Assembly: GCF_000006565.2 (NCBI RefSeq)
Contig: NC_031480.1
Location: 2,423,975-2,487,974 of the forward strand
DNA length: 64,000 nt
Source: Toxoplasma gondii ME49
Taxonomy: Eukaryota > Apicomplexa > Conoidasida > Eucoccidiorida > Sarcocystidae
Direction: 5' to 3'
The notes below the pieces were generated by a model. The model saw nothing but the letters and a program-made list of their open reading frames with translations, was not told the origin of the DNA and ran no database searches. Both the position numbers and the translations under genes were made by a program. Positions 13,654-28,100 of the stretch are shown here, in pieces (position 1 is the first letter of the stretch; each line of letters opens with the position of its first letter).

Positions 13654-15032
13654 TTTTATCTTTCTTTTTCAGACTTTTTGGAGAAAAAAGTGAGAAAGAA
13701 AGAAAGCACAGCAAAACATGCACGGCGAGGCGCTGCCCCACAAATACACGGGCACCAGAAACCAGACGACGATCTTAACTTCTCGCAGCCGGCCCTAAAG
13801 CTTCACCATATTAGCCGGACGGCTACACAGCCCCGAGACACAATGCCGAGGGTCTTTTGTTGTGTGCTGCGACGCGAAGACTCCGAATATATGCCGAACT
13901 TGTGTTTTCTTTAGGCGAGCTGAGGTTAAAAAAGTCCACGGCCGCTCACAGAGTCGTGAGCGAAGGAAGGCGGTTGTCGCGGTAGAAAGCCAAAAAGAAA
14001 AGCACATGCCACATGCATGCCGCACATTTATGTGTACAGCGTTTCGTAGCGACGTGGAGAAAAAGCGGCTTCTTGGCGGACGAGATCCTGTTCCTTGCTT
14101 TCTGAAGAGAGGGTCGAACAGCGCGAGGACTAGCGTGTTTTATTAATTGATTTTCGAACCCCAAGGCTTTCGCTTGTCTCTCGTCTTTCTGCCTAGGAGC
14201 TAAAACTGGAAGTTCTGTGGTTTGGAGTTGCATTTGGCTGGTCACTTTCTTCGTTGCCCTCTGTGTTTTTCCGCACGCGAACCTTCTGTTTTCGCAGTGA
14301 AAAAAGCCTTTCTGTCCACCCGCGCTTGCAAGCTCCGCTTGCCTGTTTCAGCTGACTATCTTTCCCGCGTACAAAATAGCACTTTTCTCTGTGTGCGTCG
14401 TCTTCTTTTGCTTGTTGGTTTGCTGAGCAGAAGACGGATTTGTGTCAATACAACTGCTCACCCGTGCCCTCGTCTTTCCCTAGCCGCAGACAGAACAGGC
14501 CTTTCACATCTGCTCAGTATTTCGTTTGCACATGAGGAATTTGCGTTTTTCGAGTCTCAACTGTTGATCGCCTCTGAGAAAACTTCCTGGTTTAGCGTCG
14601 CTCCTTCAACAAAGTCCGCCGCGACGAGGACGTCCACGGAGTTCTGAGAGCCTCACTTTCTTTTCCGTTTTCGCAGAACCCCTCGGCAGTCTTGACTTCT
14701 CTATCTTTTTTACACATTGTCGCCGCAGTCGGCGCGCGTCGACAAACTTTGCTTTGTTCCCAAACCGTTTCCATCGAGAGCTTCGTATCTGTTACTACCC
14801 CAGTCCGAGTCTCACCGGGCGAGAACTCCAGGGTGCGTTCAGGTGTCGCGCTTCACTGCGACAAGCCACTCTCAGCATTACTCTTTCTGGAGCCCCCGCT
14901 GAGGATTTGCGAACCTTCACGTTCCTGGTCAAAGTCTCGGACTGCTAAACTGTTTGTTGGGGTCTATAGACACCTTCCGTCGTCTTCAGTTCTGTTCCCT
15001 TCCGTCTGCTCGCTCCCCATCCTGTCGCCAAA
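13654..15032. other. Divergent intergenic / promoter region
   Basis: This separates the minus-strand RPS27A start from the plus-strand membrane-protein start at 15033, so it should hold both promoters and 5' UTRs. It contains the TRP-1-like element listed separately and, around 14640-15030, pyrimidine-rich sequence leading into the ATG at 15033. No coding exon is supported. Confidence 0.6.
13883..13897 (-). promoter_or_regulatory. TRP-1-like ribosomal-protein promoter element
   Basis: Read on the minus strand the 15 bases are TCGGCATATATTCGG, one mismatch from TCGGCTTATATTCGG, the element I recall as shared by Toxoplasma ribosomal-protein promoters. It lies 230 bases upstream of the RPS27A start codon and in the same orientation as the gene. 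Confidence 0.75.
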
Positions 15033-17723
15033 ATGCACGACACGACGCTTCGCCGGGGTAAGTTCCAGCACCAGGTAAATTCAAGAAGGACGGAGAATGC
15101 AGAGTTTGCCTGGATCTTTCGCCTTTTTCTAGGCAAAGAGTAGTGACCAAGTCCGACAGGAGCGCCCACGAACTGACTTTTCGTTGATCCTGATAGACGC
15201 GCCTTCGTCGGTCCCAGTGGTGCCCAGCAGGCTTCATACAGTCAAGAAAACGAGAAAAGGAGACAGCCACCTGCGCTGGATTCCCCCAGCCCCTTCAATA
15301 TGCCAACATCCACAAACATTCGATGCATGCCTATACATGTTCGTCTGTTAATACATCTCTCTCTCTCCATATATATATATATATGTCTCTCTCCATATAT
15401 ATATATATATATATATGCTGTGAGATGTGTGACGACATCGAGGTACTGGAGGAGGTATGTTTGCCAGGTAAAATAAGAATCTATACTTGTAGGCGTCCAG
15501 AGAATGTCCACGGCATGACCTGCAGCTTGGACGTTTGTAGGCGCAGCAACTTTGTGCGATATCTGAAGTGCTTGCGTTTTCAGAAGTCTCGCTTTGACAG
15601 ACGAGAAGTGCCTTCAGGACTTTTTTTACGGAGACGCTTACATGTGGACGACACACTTGCCACAGAAGCGTTCCAGAGTTCCGGTTTTGTGTGTACGCCG
15701 TAGCTGTTTTTCATTCCTGTACATGCAGGTTCGTCTACACTTCTGTGAAGAGTCAGCAATACAGTTTTCTGGATGTCACTGCTGCGCGCCAGGTATCTTC
15801 GTTACGATTTTCCTCTTCGTCTTCTTGGGCGCCTTCGTGACGCTGGACGCCTACAGATACATGTGGTATGTCCTCAGAACAGGTCGTGGTGCATGCATAT
15901 TTTTTTGTGGGGAAGGAAACGGGTTCTCTGGAGGTTTGGGTCCGCAGACAAAAGCGAAGAAGCGACATTTTGGACAGCCTCGGACTCGAGAGGCTTTTTC
16001 TGGCAAAAAGACTCAGCATGTGATAGAGAAATATATCTGGGACGACTGTGTATTCGCGGCGAAGGGCTACGGAGACATGCGAACTTCAGGTTTTCCGTGA
16101 CCTCGATTTGGAAGAAGAGGCTTGATCGTAGCTCTTTCAGTACACAATAGATAGTCCGAGAAGTCGTGGTTCTACTGTAGAAGAGTGGTGGAACTCGAGA
16201 ACTCGACAGGGTTTTGTACATACACCTTCTCGAGGGTGGTTTGATTGTGAACGTGAAGAGCGGACCAAGACGGGAGAAATCGTGTCCGTGAGAGGTGGCG
16301 CTGAGGCGATCTGTGGTTGTCGACTCCGTGTGGATTTTTAGGATCTTCCTTGCTGTCATTTTTGGCGTCATCGTCTTCACGGACTGCGTCTTCTTTAACG
16401 AGGGTGACTTCCTCTACGATCCGTTTTATAAGTAAGGGGGAAGTGTGGCGTGCATTCGAAGCCGTCGCTCCTGTTGTCGGGTACCCACGAAATTCGCGAG
16501 TAGACAGGACAGAGAGGCGTGGTTCCACCTTCTATTTTTGCTGTGTTGAATTCGAAAGGGGACGGCCTCGGTTCCTGTAAATAGAGAGGTGTCGTTGAGA
16601 TGAGAACAGCGGGAGTTCTGTGTCGCTGACTCTAACAAGGCCCTCTGACTCCGTTCACGCGATCTGTATGAGGCCATTGGCGGAGGGAGCATGCTTCTGT
16701 GTGTGTCGAATGTTGAGTAGGCGCCAGTTGTCTGGTCGGAGGGGAGCCCGTTGCAATTAGGTCTAAGCCGCAGAATGGTGCTGTTGTGGACGTCGTAATC
16801 TCTAGATTCCTCCGGAGAGGAAAAAGCTGGTCGCTCATGTGGCGGCGCTCACACCTTTGGAAAGCCTTGTCCAGTGTGTATACGCCTGAGACGCGAAGGC
16901 GGTATCTGCTTTGAGATGTGTGCTAAGGAATATGCGCTGCCGTTGTTGGCCTGTCTGCAGCAACTGGCTGGAAAAAACCTCTCCGCAATACTAAAGTGAA
17001 GGGAACCAGCTCTGGCTCAAACGGATAAGTCGGCCCCGGAGGAGAAGTGACGGCGTCACCGATCGATGGCTTTTCTTTAATCGCGTTTTCCGGTCTTTCG
17101 TTTCTACGCTGGGAACGACAGCTGAAGACTGGATCTAGCACTGCGAGCGTGAGTGAGGTACCTTAAGGAGGTAAAGTCTACACCGGGGATTTTTACCTGT
17201 TGAAATGGTAAACTTGTGCTAGTCATTCGGTCCTTCGCGCTTTAGCTTCAGTTCAAGGATGCCCGATTCGGGGACGTGGAGGAGCAAGTCAAACTGGGGG
17301 TGACTTCGAGTTTGCAGACACCAGTTTTGGGGCTGACATCGAGGAACTGCCCTGAAACGCATCTGTGTGCGGTAAATTTTTGCCGCGTGAAAAAGGGTGG
17401 AGACTCCGTCAAGTACAATGCTACCGCGTAAGTTTCCTTTTGAAAGGGCGGGGGACTGGTGGCAGATTTGCCTGAACCGGACACTACGTGCTCAAGAAGA
17501 GTTTGCGCCGATGTGAATCTCGTGCATCTCTTGATTCTCACTGATCGACACTAAAAAACCGGTTGTTCCTGTGTGAACCAGGACAGCAGCTGGTTTTTTT
17601 CGATTGGACCTCGATCGCAGGTGGCTGAGTTCTTGGCAACCGAGTTTCAAGTCTGGACAGGGAACAGCTTTTTTGACGCGCCAGTCACGCCATCAGTTTT
17701 TTCGCTCATTTGAACAGCCGTAG
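15033..17723 (+). CDS. Small predicted membrane-anchored protein, unknown function
   Basis: My exon model is 15033-15057, 15793-15865, 16342-16431, 17252-17427 and 17582-17723 (TAG). The first eight codons (MHDTTLRR) join in phase to a very hydrophobic segment (IFVTIFLFVFLGAFVTL). Exon 3 adds a second one (IFLAVIFGVIVFTDC), suggesting two N-terminal membrane helices or a long signal anchor. The rest, roughly 105 residues, is hydrophilic with several Cys (SRNCPETHLCAVNFC), one N-glycosylation-type NAT, and a basic C terminus ending HQFFRSFEQP. The exon 3/exon 4 junction is not phase-consistent: exon 3 ends two bases into a codon while exon 4 starts a codon. A short exon between 16432 and 17251 has probably been missed, or exon 3 is wrong. 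I recognise no family. Confidence 0.55.
15369..15415. repeat. (TA)n microsatellite
   Basis: Two AT-dinucleotide tracts are separated by a short CT-rich spacer, inside the first intron of the membrane-protein gene. Confidence 0.85.
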
Positions 17724-19949
<2,226 letters not shown>

Positions 19950-20761
19950 TCAAGGGTTAAGCGTGAGACCTACCCGGTTCGAGCGACTGAGGACGGGGTT
20001 ATGTATCCTTCGGTGGATCCACTCGCGATTCCACACGCGGGGGTCGCTAGGTTTGAAGCTGAGTTTTCCATCTTCCGTTTCTGGGACGTGATACTCGGCT
20101 GCTGCAACGCTGAGATCGTCGCCTTCAGCGACTCCATGTCCACTTTCGACCTCTTGAGGAGGCTCCAACCAGGATGTCTTGAGTTTCTGCACAGGCTCGG
20201 TTTGCGCGAGGCGCTGCGACTTTTGACGCTCAAGTGGAGGCTGCGAGGTGTCTGTGGTTTCTCTTTGCAGTTTTTCGATCCAGGCCTTCGTCCCGAAGTC
20301 GTCTTTCCGAGCGCAACGAGCAGGAGCGTTCCACGGTGCGGAAAGGGTTTGTGACGGAAACATTGATTTCGTTTTCATTATACCCGCTGGTAATTTGGAA
20401 CTCTCCCCAAAAGAATGGGTTGGCTTTGAGACTATCTTGTCGATAGAACTGAATTTCTCCTCCTTCGCTGCAAGAGAAGTCGTTGTCCTGTCTAACTTCG
20501 GCACGAGTGACATGCCCACCGCATCAATTTTGCGTCGTGATATGGTTACGGACCGTTCCAGAGACGGCTGAGTAAGGCTGGGCACGCGTTTGCTTTCAGC
20601 GAGGCCAGCACCCGAAACACCTGGACGACTTTCTTGCTGTTTACCGAAACTCTCGCTAGGCCCTGGTCGGCTAGGGGCCCTCGAAAGTGAGACTGCGCTC
20701 TGCGGAGCGACCACAGACGTCGCAACAATGGTGCTCTGATTCATGATGGAAAGTGTGGGAA
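19950..20761 (-). CDS. Hypothetical protein, probably the last exon of a larger gene
   Basis: An open frame of 264 codons from an ATG at 20744, or 270 codons if read from a good splice acceptor (CATTTCAG) at 20761, ends with a stop at 19950. The product is Ser/Pro/Lys/Arg-rich and mostly disordered, with a few ordered-looking stretches such as KAWIEKLQRET and PRVWNREWIHRRI. Its composition fits coccidian coding DNA better than a chance frame does. The acceptor implies that codons continue upstream, and two candidate upstream segments exist at 21052-21237 and 21350-21509, but I could not find donors with matching phase. No family is recognised. It could be a self-contained single-exon gene starting at 20744. 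Confidence 0.45.
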
Positions 20762-21051
20762 CTGAAATGCCTCCGGCGTACTCCCCTAGTTCAGCGTCCT
20801 GATTATACGGACTGTGTTGCTCAATACCACAGTGTTGATCCCGGGTCCAGGGTAACCGACGGCGCAGTCGACCAGGTGAAAAACTGACAACCTCACCGAG
20901 AATTGCCCTGTTTGGAAGGAAAGCTCAATTCCCAGATGATGAACTTCCTGGTCGTGTGCCAGGCAGAATGAGCCGACGGGACTGGCAGGAGACCCTAATT
21001 CCGTCGCAGATTACACAGGTTTCCCACCAAGCTCTTGACCGCAGTTGTGCG

Positions 21052-21509
21052 TCAAAAAAGCTGAAGAAAGGGCTTGACGGCGTCAACAAGTTCTTCTGAG
21101 GCTGAAGCAGCTGCCTCGGGATAGTGTTTGGGCAGAGGCAGTCCACGCTGCGTTCTGAGGTTGCTTTGCACAGAAGTCAACGGAGAAGACGCTTGCGCCA
21201 GTCCCGCTTGGAGGACGGGGACACGCACGAACTTCTCTCAGACCGCGGGTTGGAAAAGAACAATTACCGAGAAATAATGGGTGGGAAAATCCCCATTCTC
21301 AAATTCGTTTCTTTCCGCGGCTTCCAAGAGCCTCGCCAGCTGGCAAATATCAGGCATATGCGAAGACCGCCAGGCTACCGCGGAACCACTGTTCATCCAA
21401 CTGTCCAGAAGCTTCCTCACAAAATCCCTTGAAGAAGTGTTTCTCTTTCAAAAAGGTATCCAGGGTGGTCTGGAAGCCCAGTTCTCCGAAAAAATAAGCC
21501 GGCAACAGC
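21052..21509 (-). other. Candidate upstream exons with a LisH-like segment
   Basis: After a plausible acceptor (CTTACTTTAG), the minus-strand frame 21509-21350 encodes LPAYFFGELGFQTTLDTFLK followed by EKHFF. Its spacing of aromatic, Gly, Thr-Leu, Phe and Glu matches the LisH dimerisation motif found in FOP/FOPNL, LIS1 and related proteins. A second open segment, 21237-21052, encodes a leucine- and alanine-rich stretch (for example SASEELVDAVKPFLQ). They lie upstream of and on the same strand as the 19950-20761 exon, so one LisH-containing gene is possible. Exon borders are not resolved and an overlapping frame at 21420-21280 competes. Confidence 0.3.
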
Positions 21510-24163
21510 CTAAAGTAAGACACACATACTGGCCGCTGACCTCAAGCCTCTCATCGAAAAGACATAGTCGCTCGACGCGCGTTAGCTTGCCAAGTCGACG
21601 CTGGACGGCGGTGCGACGGGGAAAAGGCAATGGCGAAGCTCTAGAAAATATTCGGGCCGACAGGTTGAGGGCAGTTCTTGAACATACAGGAAGAAAAAAC
21701 TATAACAGTTGCTCTCACACAGATGAAGTGGGAGACGTGCTTTCCAGGGAAAGATTCATTCGTTCTCCGTGCCCTGCTTGGCTGGCCAAACCCGGGAGTG
21801 TTCAGTGGCAGCCATTCCGCGTGGCTGACGCGTGCAAGGTCCCGCAGGTCCTCACTCGTGTTCCGCACTAGATGGTTCTACCGCGAGTAACTGAAAAAAA
21901 CATTCAGTGCGTTGATTTTCTTCACGGGGGAACTCCTGCAGGTCGAGGTGCGCAGAGTGGGGCGACCTTCTGTCACCGTTTCAAATGCAAGTATACGAAC
22001 TTGAGTAGGCCCTCCGCCCCGTAGTGGCCGTATGTATTGTTCAGGGCAACAGACGTCCCATACCACGAAATGCAGAACCACTGGAAGTAGATGGAGCTGT
22101 AACACAAGCGAAAACGTCCTGTTACTAGGAAGTTTCTTGGTCACTGCAGCGATGACAGTTTTTCCTCAAGAACTTGAAGCGTCGACGCCGCACTTGTGTC
22201 TGGGTTCCAAACCTGCGAACAAAGGCTTCTGTGGCGCTTCTTCAGTAAAGTAAACTCAGCGCGTCCCCGCTGTCCTTCAGCTCTGGAGTCAGCGTTGTGA
22301 ATTCGTTCTCAACTGAAAGCTCATCAAAGGTAGCAGCTCTTGAGCTAGAGGGGTACACAGGGGCCCTCAGGCGAATCGTTGTAAAGATGATGCAAACGTG
22401 CGCTAGAGTCGACGTACTGTAAACGAACCGTTGCCAGTGTCACCTGCACTTGCTGTGTGCACTGTGCTTGCGAGAATCGCACCGGGTCTCTGCGGGACGG
22501 ATCGGCACATCCCTGTGGATCCTGTTGTGTCAACGGGGAACATCTGTCAGAGAGGCTGTCCTTCAATGACCCAAAGGTGACTGTTACTTCAGAACCGACA
22601 AGGAAAAACAAAACTTTTGGGAGATTTCGTCTGACAGAGTGGTATTAATCCCACCATTTACTGCTTTTGCTTCTGGTACACTGCTTGCGAGAGAACAACT
22701 CTTCCACATGCTGCTGACTTTTTGCGTGAGCCAGTTTCAACAGATTGTTGCCGCTCTCACGTAACACGGGAAGCGAATATTTCGCGTGCACGGCGCTGAA
22801 GACAGGATCACTATGAGTCTAAGCTATCTATAACTGCAAGAAGTAGTTTTGAATCTGTCTGGTCAATGCCAGGACAAAAAGGTGTGTCAGCGGTGTTGCT
22901 CGCGTGTGGCACATCACAAGCAACAATGTCATGAAACTAGTCCACATTCTCTGAGCGCAGCGTTATGATGGAATGCCTTTTCTGGTTGACACTACCTCCG
23001 AATCTAGGAGGCACAAGGAAGGCCAACCGCTGTCATTTTAGTCAGTTCTTCGCATAGTCCTGTGTGGCTGGTATGATTGTCGTTGTTGCTTCCCCAGTTT
23101 GCTGTCAGCGGACAACACGACTGTTGCAAAAGTGTGGAAAAGCTTTGTCCAAACCGGACAACTCAGTGCGCTGGAAGCCTGTTGTATACATTGAGTTGTG
23201 CGAGACAATATGTGGCATGAATCCGGTGCAATCAGACTTTTCTTGGGATGTGTGCATGACACCCTGTGACTAATTAATTACCACGTCTGTTTTTACTAAA
23301 AAAAACATTCTGGGCCGTCGTCGCCCTCCACGCGGCAACATCTTCGTTGTTGAAAACACATGATCCACGTATCGGCAAAAAAAGACAAGCGAAGGGGTTC
23401 GTTCACACTACACCCCGTGGTGCTCGTTCGGAGGCGAGCATTGCGAGCCGCTCGTTCCCGGTGGGAGCGTAGGGTAACCCCAAGCTAAAAGGCTGCATGC
23501 CGAAGAAGCGACAGCCTGGCAGTGATTGATACGTCGCTTGATAAATACAATATATGGTAAAGCTTCTTCTAAAGCGTCACAGCTGCGCAAACTGCAATCG
23601 CGCCTCGCTCGTGTCCTACGCTGCTGACTTCTTCTGTTCTATATATGAAGCGAGCAGCAGCTGCGTTTGCTCCTGTAGGACGTGTTGGATAAACATGACA
23701 AGTTTGCCGTCGGCCTTTGCAACATTGACGGAAAGGAAAACGGGCGTTTTGAATCGAATGGCTGCGTGCAAACACAAAACAGAAAGACGACTGCAATTTT
23801 ACCCGGGAAGTAGCAAGATATCGAAGTAGCATAGATGACAACAGGAAATACCGGGAAATGATCAGGGCGGACCCTTGTCAAAAAAAACTCAGCCACGCAC
23901 AATGCAGTTAAGTATGCGGGACTCTATAGAGCCATCAGGACCAGCAAGATCTGGGTCACCGTCAACGCGGTTTCCCAGTTCGTACACTGTTGTTTCCATA
24001 CACATTGCTTCTCTCTAGCATTTGTGACACCTCCAAGAGTCATGCTTCTTCAGTACGCTGTGAGAGAGGCGGTTGCAAGAAGAAACCGTATTTCTGAGAG
24101 GTCGAACGACAGAAAGGACACACATTTGCATTCAGCACAATTCCGTAGAAATTTGCAGAGACG
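21510..24163. other. Intergenic region, no gene seen
   Basis: Several open frames of 60-90 codons occur on both strands, but none has paired splice sites or recognisable protein character. No tRNA, rRNA or repeat array is visible. The rightmost part should hold the 3' UTR of the PSMG4-like gene. Confidence 0.5.
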
Positions 24164-25111
24164 CTACCCATCCTGGTGCGTTCGTCTTGAACGTTTCTGA
24201 GTCTCTTGGAATGCAAATGCCAAGACAGAGAACCCGTGCAGGTACAAGGCGGGTGTAAGCGGAACCCCCAGTGCTCCGAGCGAGGCGATTTCTGTGCAGC
24301 AGCCGTGGAGGCTCTCACACGTAGTAAAGTGTACATTTTGCAGGCTTACCCAATTTCGACGCGAGGCCAGAACTTGAACCTTCCACGTCCGACGAAAAAA
24401 GGCTTGTACACACTGCCATTTTGCCCGAGTCTCCCTGCGTGACAGAAAGACACTCAAAAACCAGATGACGCATTTGCCTATGCCCATTGTCTCCACGCTT
24501 CACTGACTCCACAGTGATTATCCAGGCGGTGTGTTAAAAAAAAGGTTAAGACCGTCAGTGCTTCACTCGACAGTTCTCCTACACCACTGGTCCAGCGCCG
24601 AGAGTGCCAGAAATGGAGAAGGGCACTTTCGAGTTGGTGACTTGCATCTGTGGAACTAAAAAAATTAGCGTGCACAATACAGAGAAACTAGTGCGTTCAC
24701 TTCCCTTTTTCTCCATGGTCCAACTCGCTTCTTCAAAGTGTCTTCTCTAGTTGGTGGCTCTTCCCCCAGGGCCGTAGAACGCACCTTTATATTGGTGAGG
24801 AAGGCCGCCTCCAAGTCTTCGAGAACCTCTTTTTGGTCGCCTACCCAAATCCACAGCGCATTGTCCATGAGAATAAAGAGGAATCGAATAACAAGAGCGC
24901 GCATGTACACGCATCGAAGACGATAAATCGAGAAGGGTCCACACTTGGCCACCAAGGCCAACGTCCCAATCACGCCGTCGGCACTCGGCGTAAACTTTGG
25001 CAGTCCATTCAGATTCTCGGTCTGCAGAGCGTTGTCTGACTCAAGAGCGCACGACGCTGTCGCTCCCGCTTTCCCGCCTCCCTCCCCCAATTCGATATTC
25101 AGTCGAGACAT
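24164..25111 (-). CDS. Proteasome assembly chaperone 4-like protein
   Basis: Three exons (25111-24785, 24434-24350, 24291-24164) give 179 residues, with every junction in phase. The middle of the protein matches the PSMG4/PAC4 pattern: a hydrophobic strand leading into DNALWIWVGD (human SLFLWVG), a short spacer, then VCTSLFSSDVEGSSSGLASK (human VSTSLLG...STGLAQR). PAC4 pairs with PAC3 and helps build the alpha ring of the 20S proteasome; that role is transferred from the family. The N-terminal 50 residues are an extension beyond the usual start, and the C-terminal exon (LHGFSVLAFAFQETQK) is divergent, so the extreme ends are less certain. A neighbouring in-frame run past the first donor (to 24665) ends in a stop and is intron. 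Identity rests on short conserved motifs only. Confidence 0.72.
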
Positions 25112-28100
25112 TTCGTGTAGTAGTCGAGCCTGCTGTCTGGTGAAAATGTGAAGTACGTGCCGGACGTTCGCTGACGTGCTCGCGAGACTCTTGCGCCTCT
25201 GACTTTTCCACGTTTTTCCTCCAGCTGCTTGATTAGGTAGGGTGTGACTCCGTCTGTGGGCACCGGCTCTCAGGAAGGGGAAAATATCAACTTTATTGGC
25301 AAGGAATTTCTCCGAATTTTAGCGGAGGCGCTAGACAGGCCCCCCAATAGAAGCGTACGACGCCACCGCCGACGCTCCCAGAACGGCCACTCAAGGATCT
25401 GTCTCGGAAAAAAGCAGCGAAATGACCTGGAAGATGTCAATATCGGCAAGTGAGACTTCTAGACCGTGTTTTTAGGAGCACGCAAAAGCTGCTCACTTGG
25501 CAGCGTAAAAAAGATGGAGGCGAATAGTGAAGCACGATTTCTGGCTAACAAGGCACATCCCATGCGGGAAAAACGTCCTCGATTGAAACAACCGCGCGAC
25601 GTAAGAAGCAGCAAATCAACGAATGACTTCTGCAAGATATCAAGCAAAGATGTTTTCGCGATAGTTCTTGTGAGAATCATTTGTGGAACCAGATTTCGAA
25701 CCTCGAAGGCGTAGTCGGGATCTTTTTTTTGTTTCGCAGAGCTACGCCGTGGCGATGTTACATTTAAGAGTGGCTTGTCGCGAGGATCGCTACATTCATC
25801 TCTATAGAGCAACTCGTCATATGTGTAGTGCCGGGAAAATCAGAAAAATGTTGATTCGGAAAGCAACGAACAGTCAGTCGGCAGTCTCTTCTGAAGACCG
25901 CGAGTGTGCAAAGTGTGCAAAGTTGACGAGTCTGCATGCAACGCCAACATGCTCGCGACAGAACACAAATTATCAACAACTACGCAACTGAAAATCTTTC
26001 TCACTAGTGTCGCGAATGAAAAAGGCTTAGCGAAAGCCGCATTCTTGGAGAGGGAAGCTCCTGGCGTTTCCCGGTGTTCCATTCTGTGTCTTGAAGGTGA
26101 CCTCTGACCTCTGACAAAAGCTCTGTCTCGATTTCGGCCCCGAGCAAGGTAAGAGTTCTAGCTAAGCGCTCAGCTCTTTCATTTGTCCTCTCGCCCCACA
26201 CGAGTCTTCTTGAAACGGAGAGGCGACTCCGTTCCCTGGGTTTAGGGGTAGCGCTTTAGTCGGTTACTTTGTTGAACTGCCCACCACTCGAAAACTCGAC
26301 GGTGTTCTGAGGCTGTTCAGTCACGTGAGGAATGCGTTCTGGAGGAGGCAGTCACAACTGACATTCGTTTCAGTTGCTTGCACGACGCGGTGGATGCCAG
26401 GACGCCCGGTGGTTGGTATCTTTCCTCGTTTTTTGTTAGATTAGAGCGTGTGGTCGTCCTGGTGTCAATCACGTGTTTTTCAACCTCAGTAGCAGAAATA
26501 TTTCCGGATTTAGATGCGTCACCTACAGAGGTCCATCTTAACTCGTGCCAAGATGTGTGAAGACGGACTTTGCCTTAAGAAGTGCCCGTATCGTCACAAC
26601 GAAAGGCTGGTGAGGGTACATCTTTGATATGGACTAGACTCCCACAGAGTGTATGGGATTACTGCCCCTCAAGTTTGTGTTGTAAAATATTCAGTAGTAG
26701 ACCATGTTAAGGAATGTGAAAACCTATCGTGCAGGTGGATGCAACCTTCTAACAAAAGGAAACAAAAAATACGTTCCTTGTTTCCTGCTCCACAGCGCAC
26801 ATGACCGGAATGCCGGCAAAGCCATGCCCCTTCCAGTCTGCTTGAAGTGGAAGATCTAATGATTCGGATTGCACCGAAAGCTTATCGAGGGTCGGCGGTA
26901 CCTTTCCTGTTTGACAAATCCACAGCAAAGTGGCACTGTAGCTGTGGAAGAGAATAGCGCTTGTCATGAGGAATTCATCGGAAATCAAATATGGGGCTTT
27001 GGAAAGACGTTTTTAAGAAGCAGCGCAGTCTTTTGCTCAGCACTGTCCTGTAGACGCATATGATTGGGCAGATTCGTGACATTTTCTCTCATTCTCTCTA
27101 TACGCTGACAACATTTGATGTTATCATCTGATGGGTTGTGCCGTATCAGGATGTTCCGACGTCCATTACCCTATACCGTGACAATATTTTCCACAACTTA
27201 AAACTCTATACGCTTCAATTTCGTCGGTTTTGTTGGACAAGGATATCTCGCCTCCTATAGCTCTATACACCGACACCCTTCTATGCTCCCATGTGGTGGA
27301 TTGTGCTGGACCAGGATATGCCACCTCTCACAACACCATTCTTTGACAAGATTCTACGCTACAAGTTGATGGGTTTTTCTGTTTCAAAATCTCGCGCCTT
27401 TGATACACTCCAGACTGTGTATGCGGAAATACGCATTCCCACACAGAATTTCGCGGCCGCAAAACATCCAGTGGCTCAAAAAACAAACGTGTGTGCCATC
27501 GAAAGCGGTGAATGATTTCGTGACGCAAGATGCTGAGGGGACCAAGAGTAGCAAACAAAAGTCTTCACACGCACTTCTATTGCAGCGCCTCGCGGTATCA
27601 GTTTTGCGGTGTGAGTCTGTGAGCCTTTAATGGCTTCCGCTGCTGTGGCGACAGATGTCCTTCGACTACTTGAGCGCGCAGCATTCCAAAGGCAGATCTC
27701 CAAAGAGTTAAACAGTCATTGTGTCCCAGCAAAATTGTACAAGTCCGAGAAAGCTATCACCGCGGGTGCCAACAATACAGCGACAGTCCATGCCCTGTGA
27801 AAAACAAGGAGGACTGTCCAGGACGCGAAAAACAGACACAAGAAGCATAACGGAATGGTACCACCAAACACCGATGCCACGGCAGACGGATAAAGAGGAA
27901 TTGGAACTCGAAGAGACGAGTTGACAGAGCTGTTACGCCACTCCTATATCCTTGCCCTGCACCGATTAGCATCCGATTTCCTGTCACCATACAGAAGGTC
28001 ACCTTTGATTTGCTTTCTCCATTCCCTCTGGGCGTCCATCACAAATTTTGAGTATCCGCCGCCGTTTCCTCTTCTCTCGTCTTCGCTGAAGGTATTGAGC

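Noticed and set aside
24665..24784. Unspliced extension of the PSMG4-like first exon
   Set aside because: It reads past a good GTGCGT donor into a stop. The spliced form restores the PAC4 pattern in phase.
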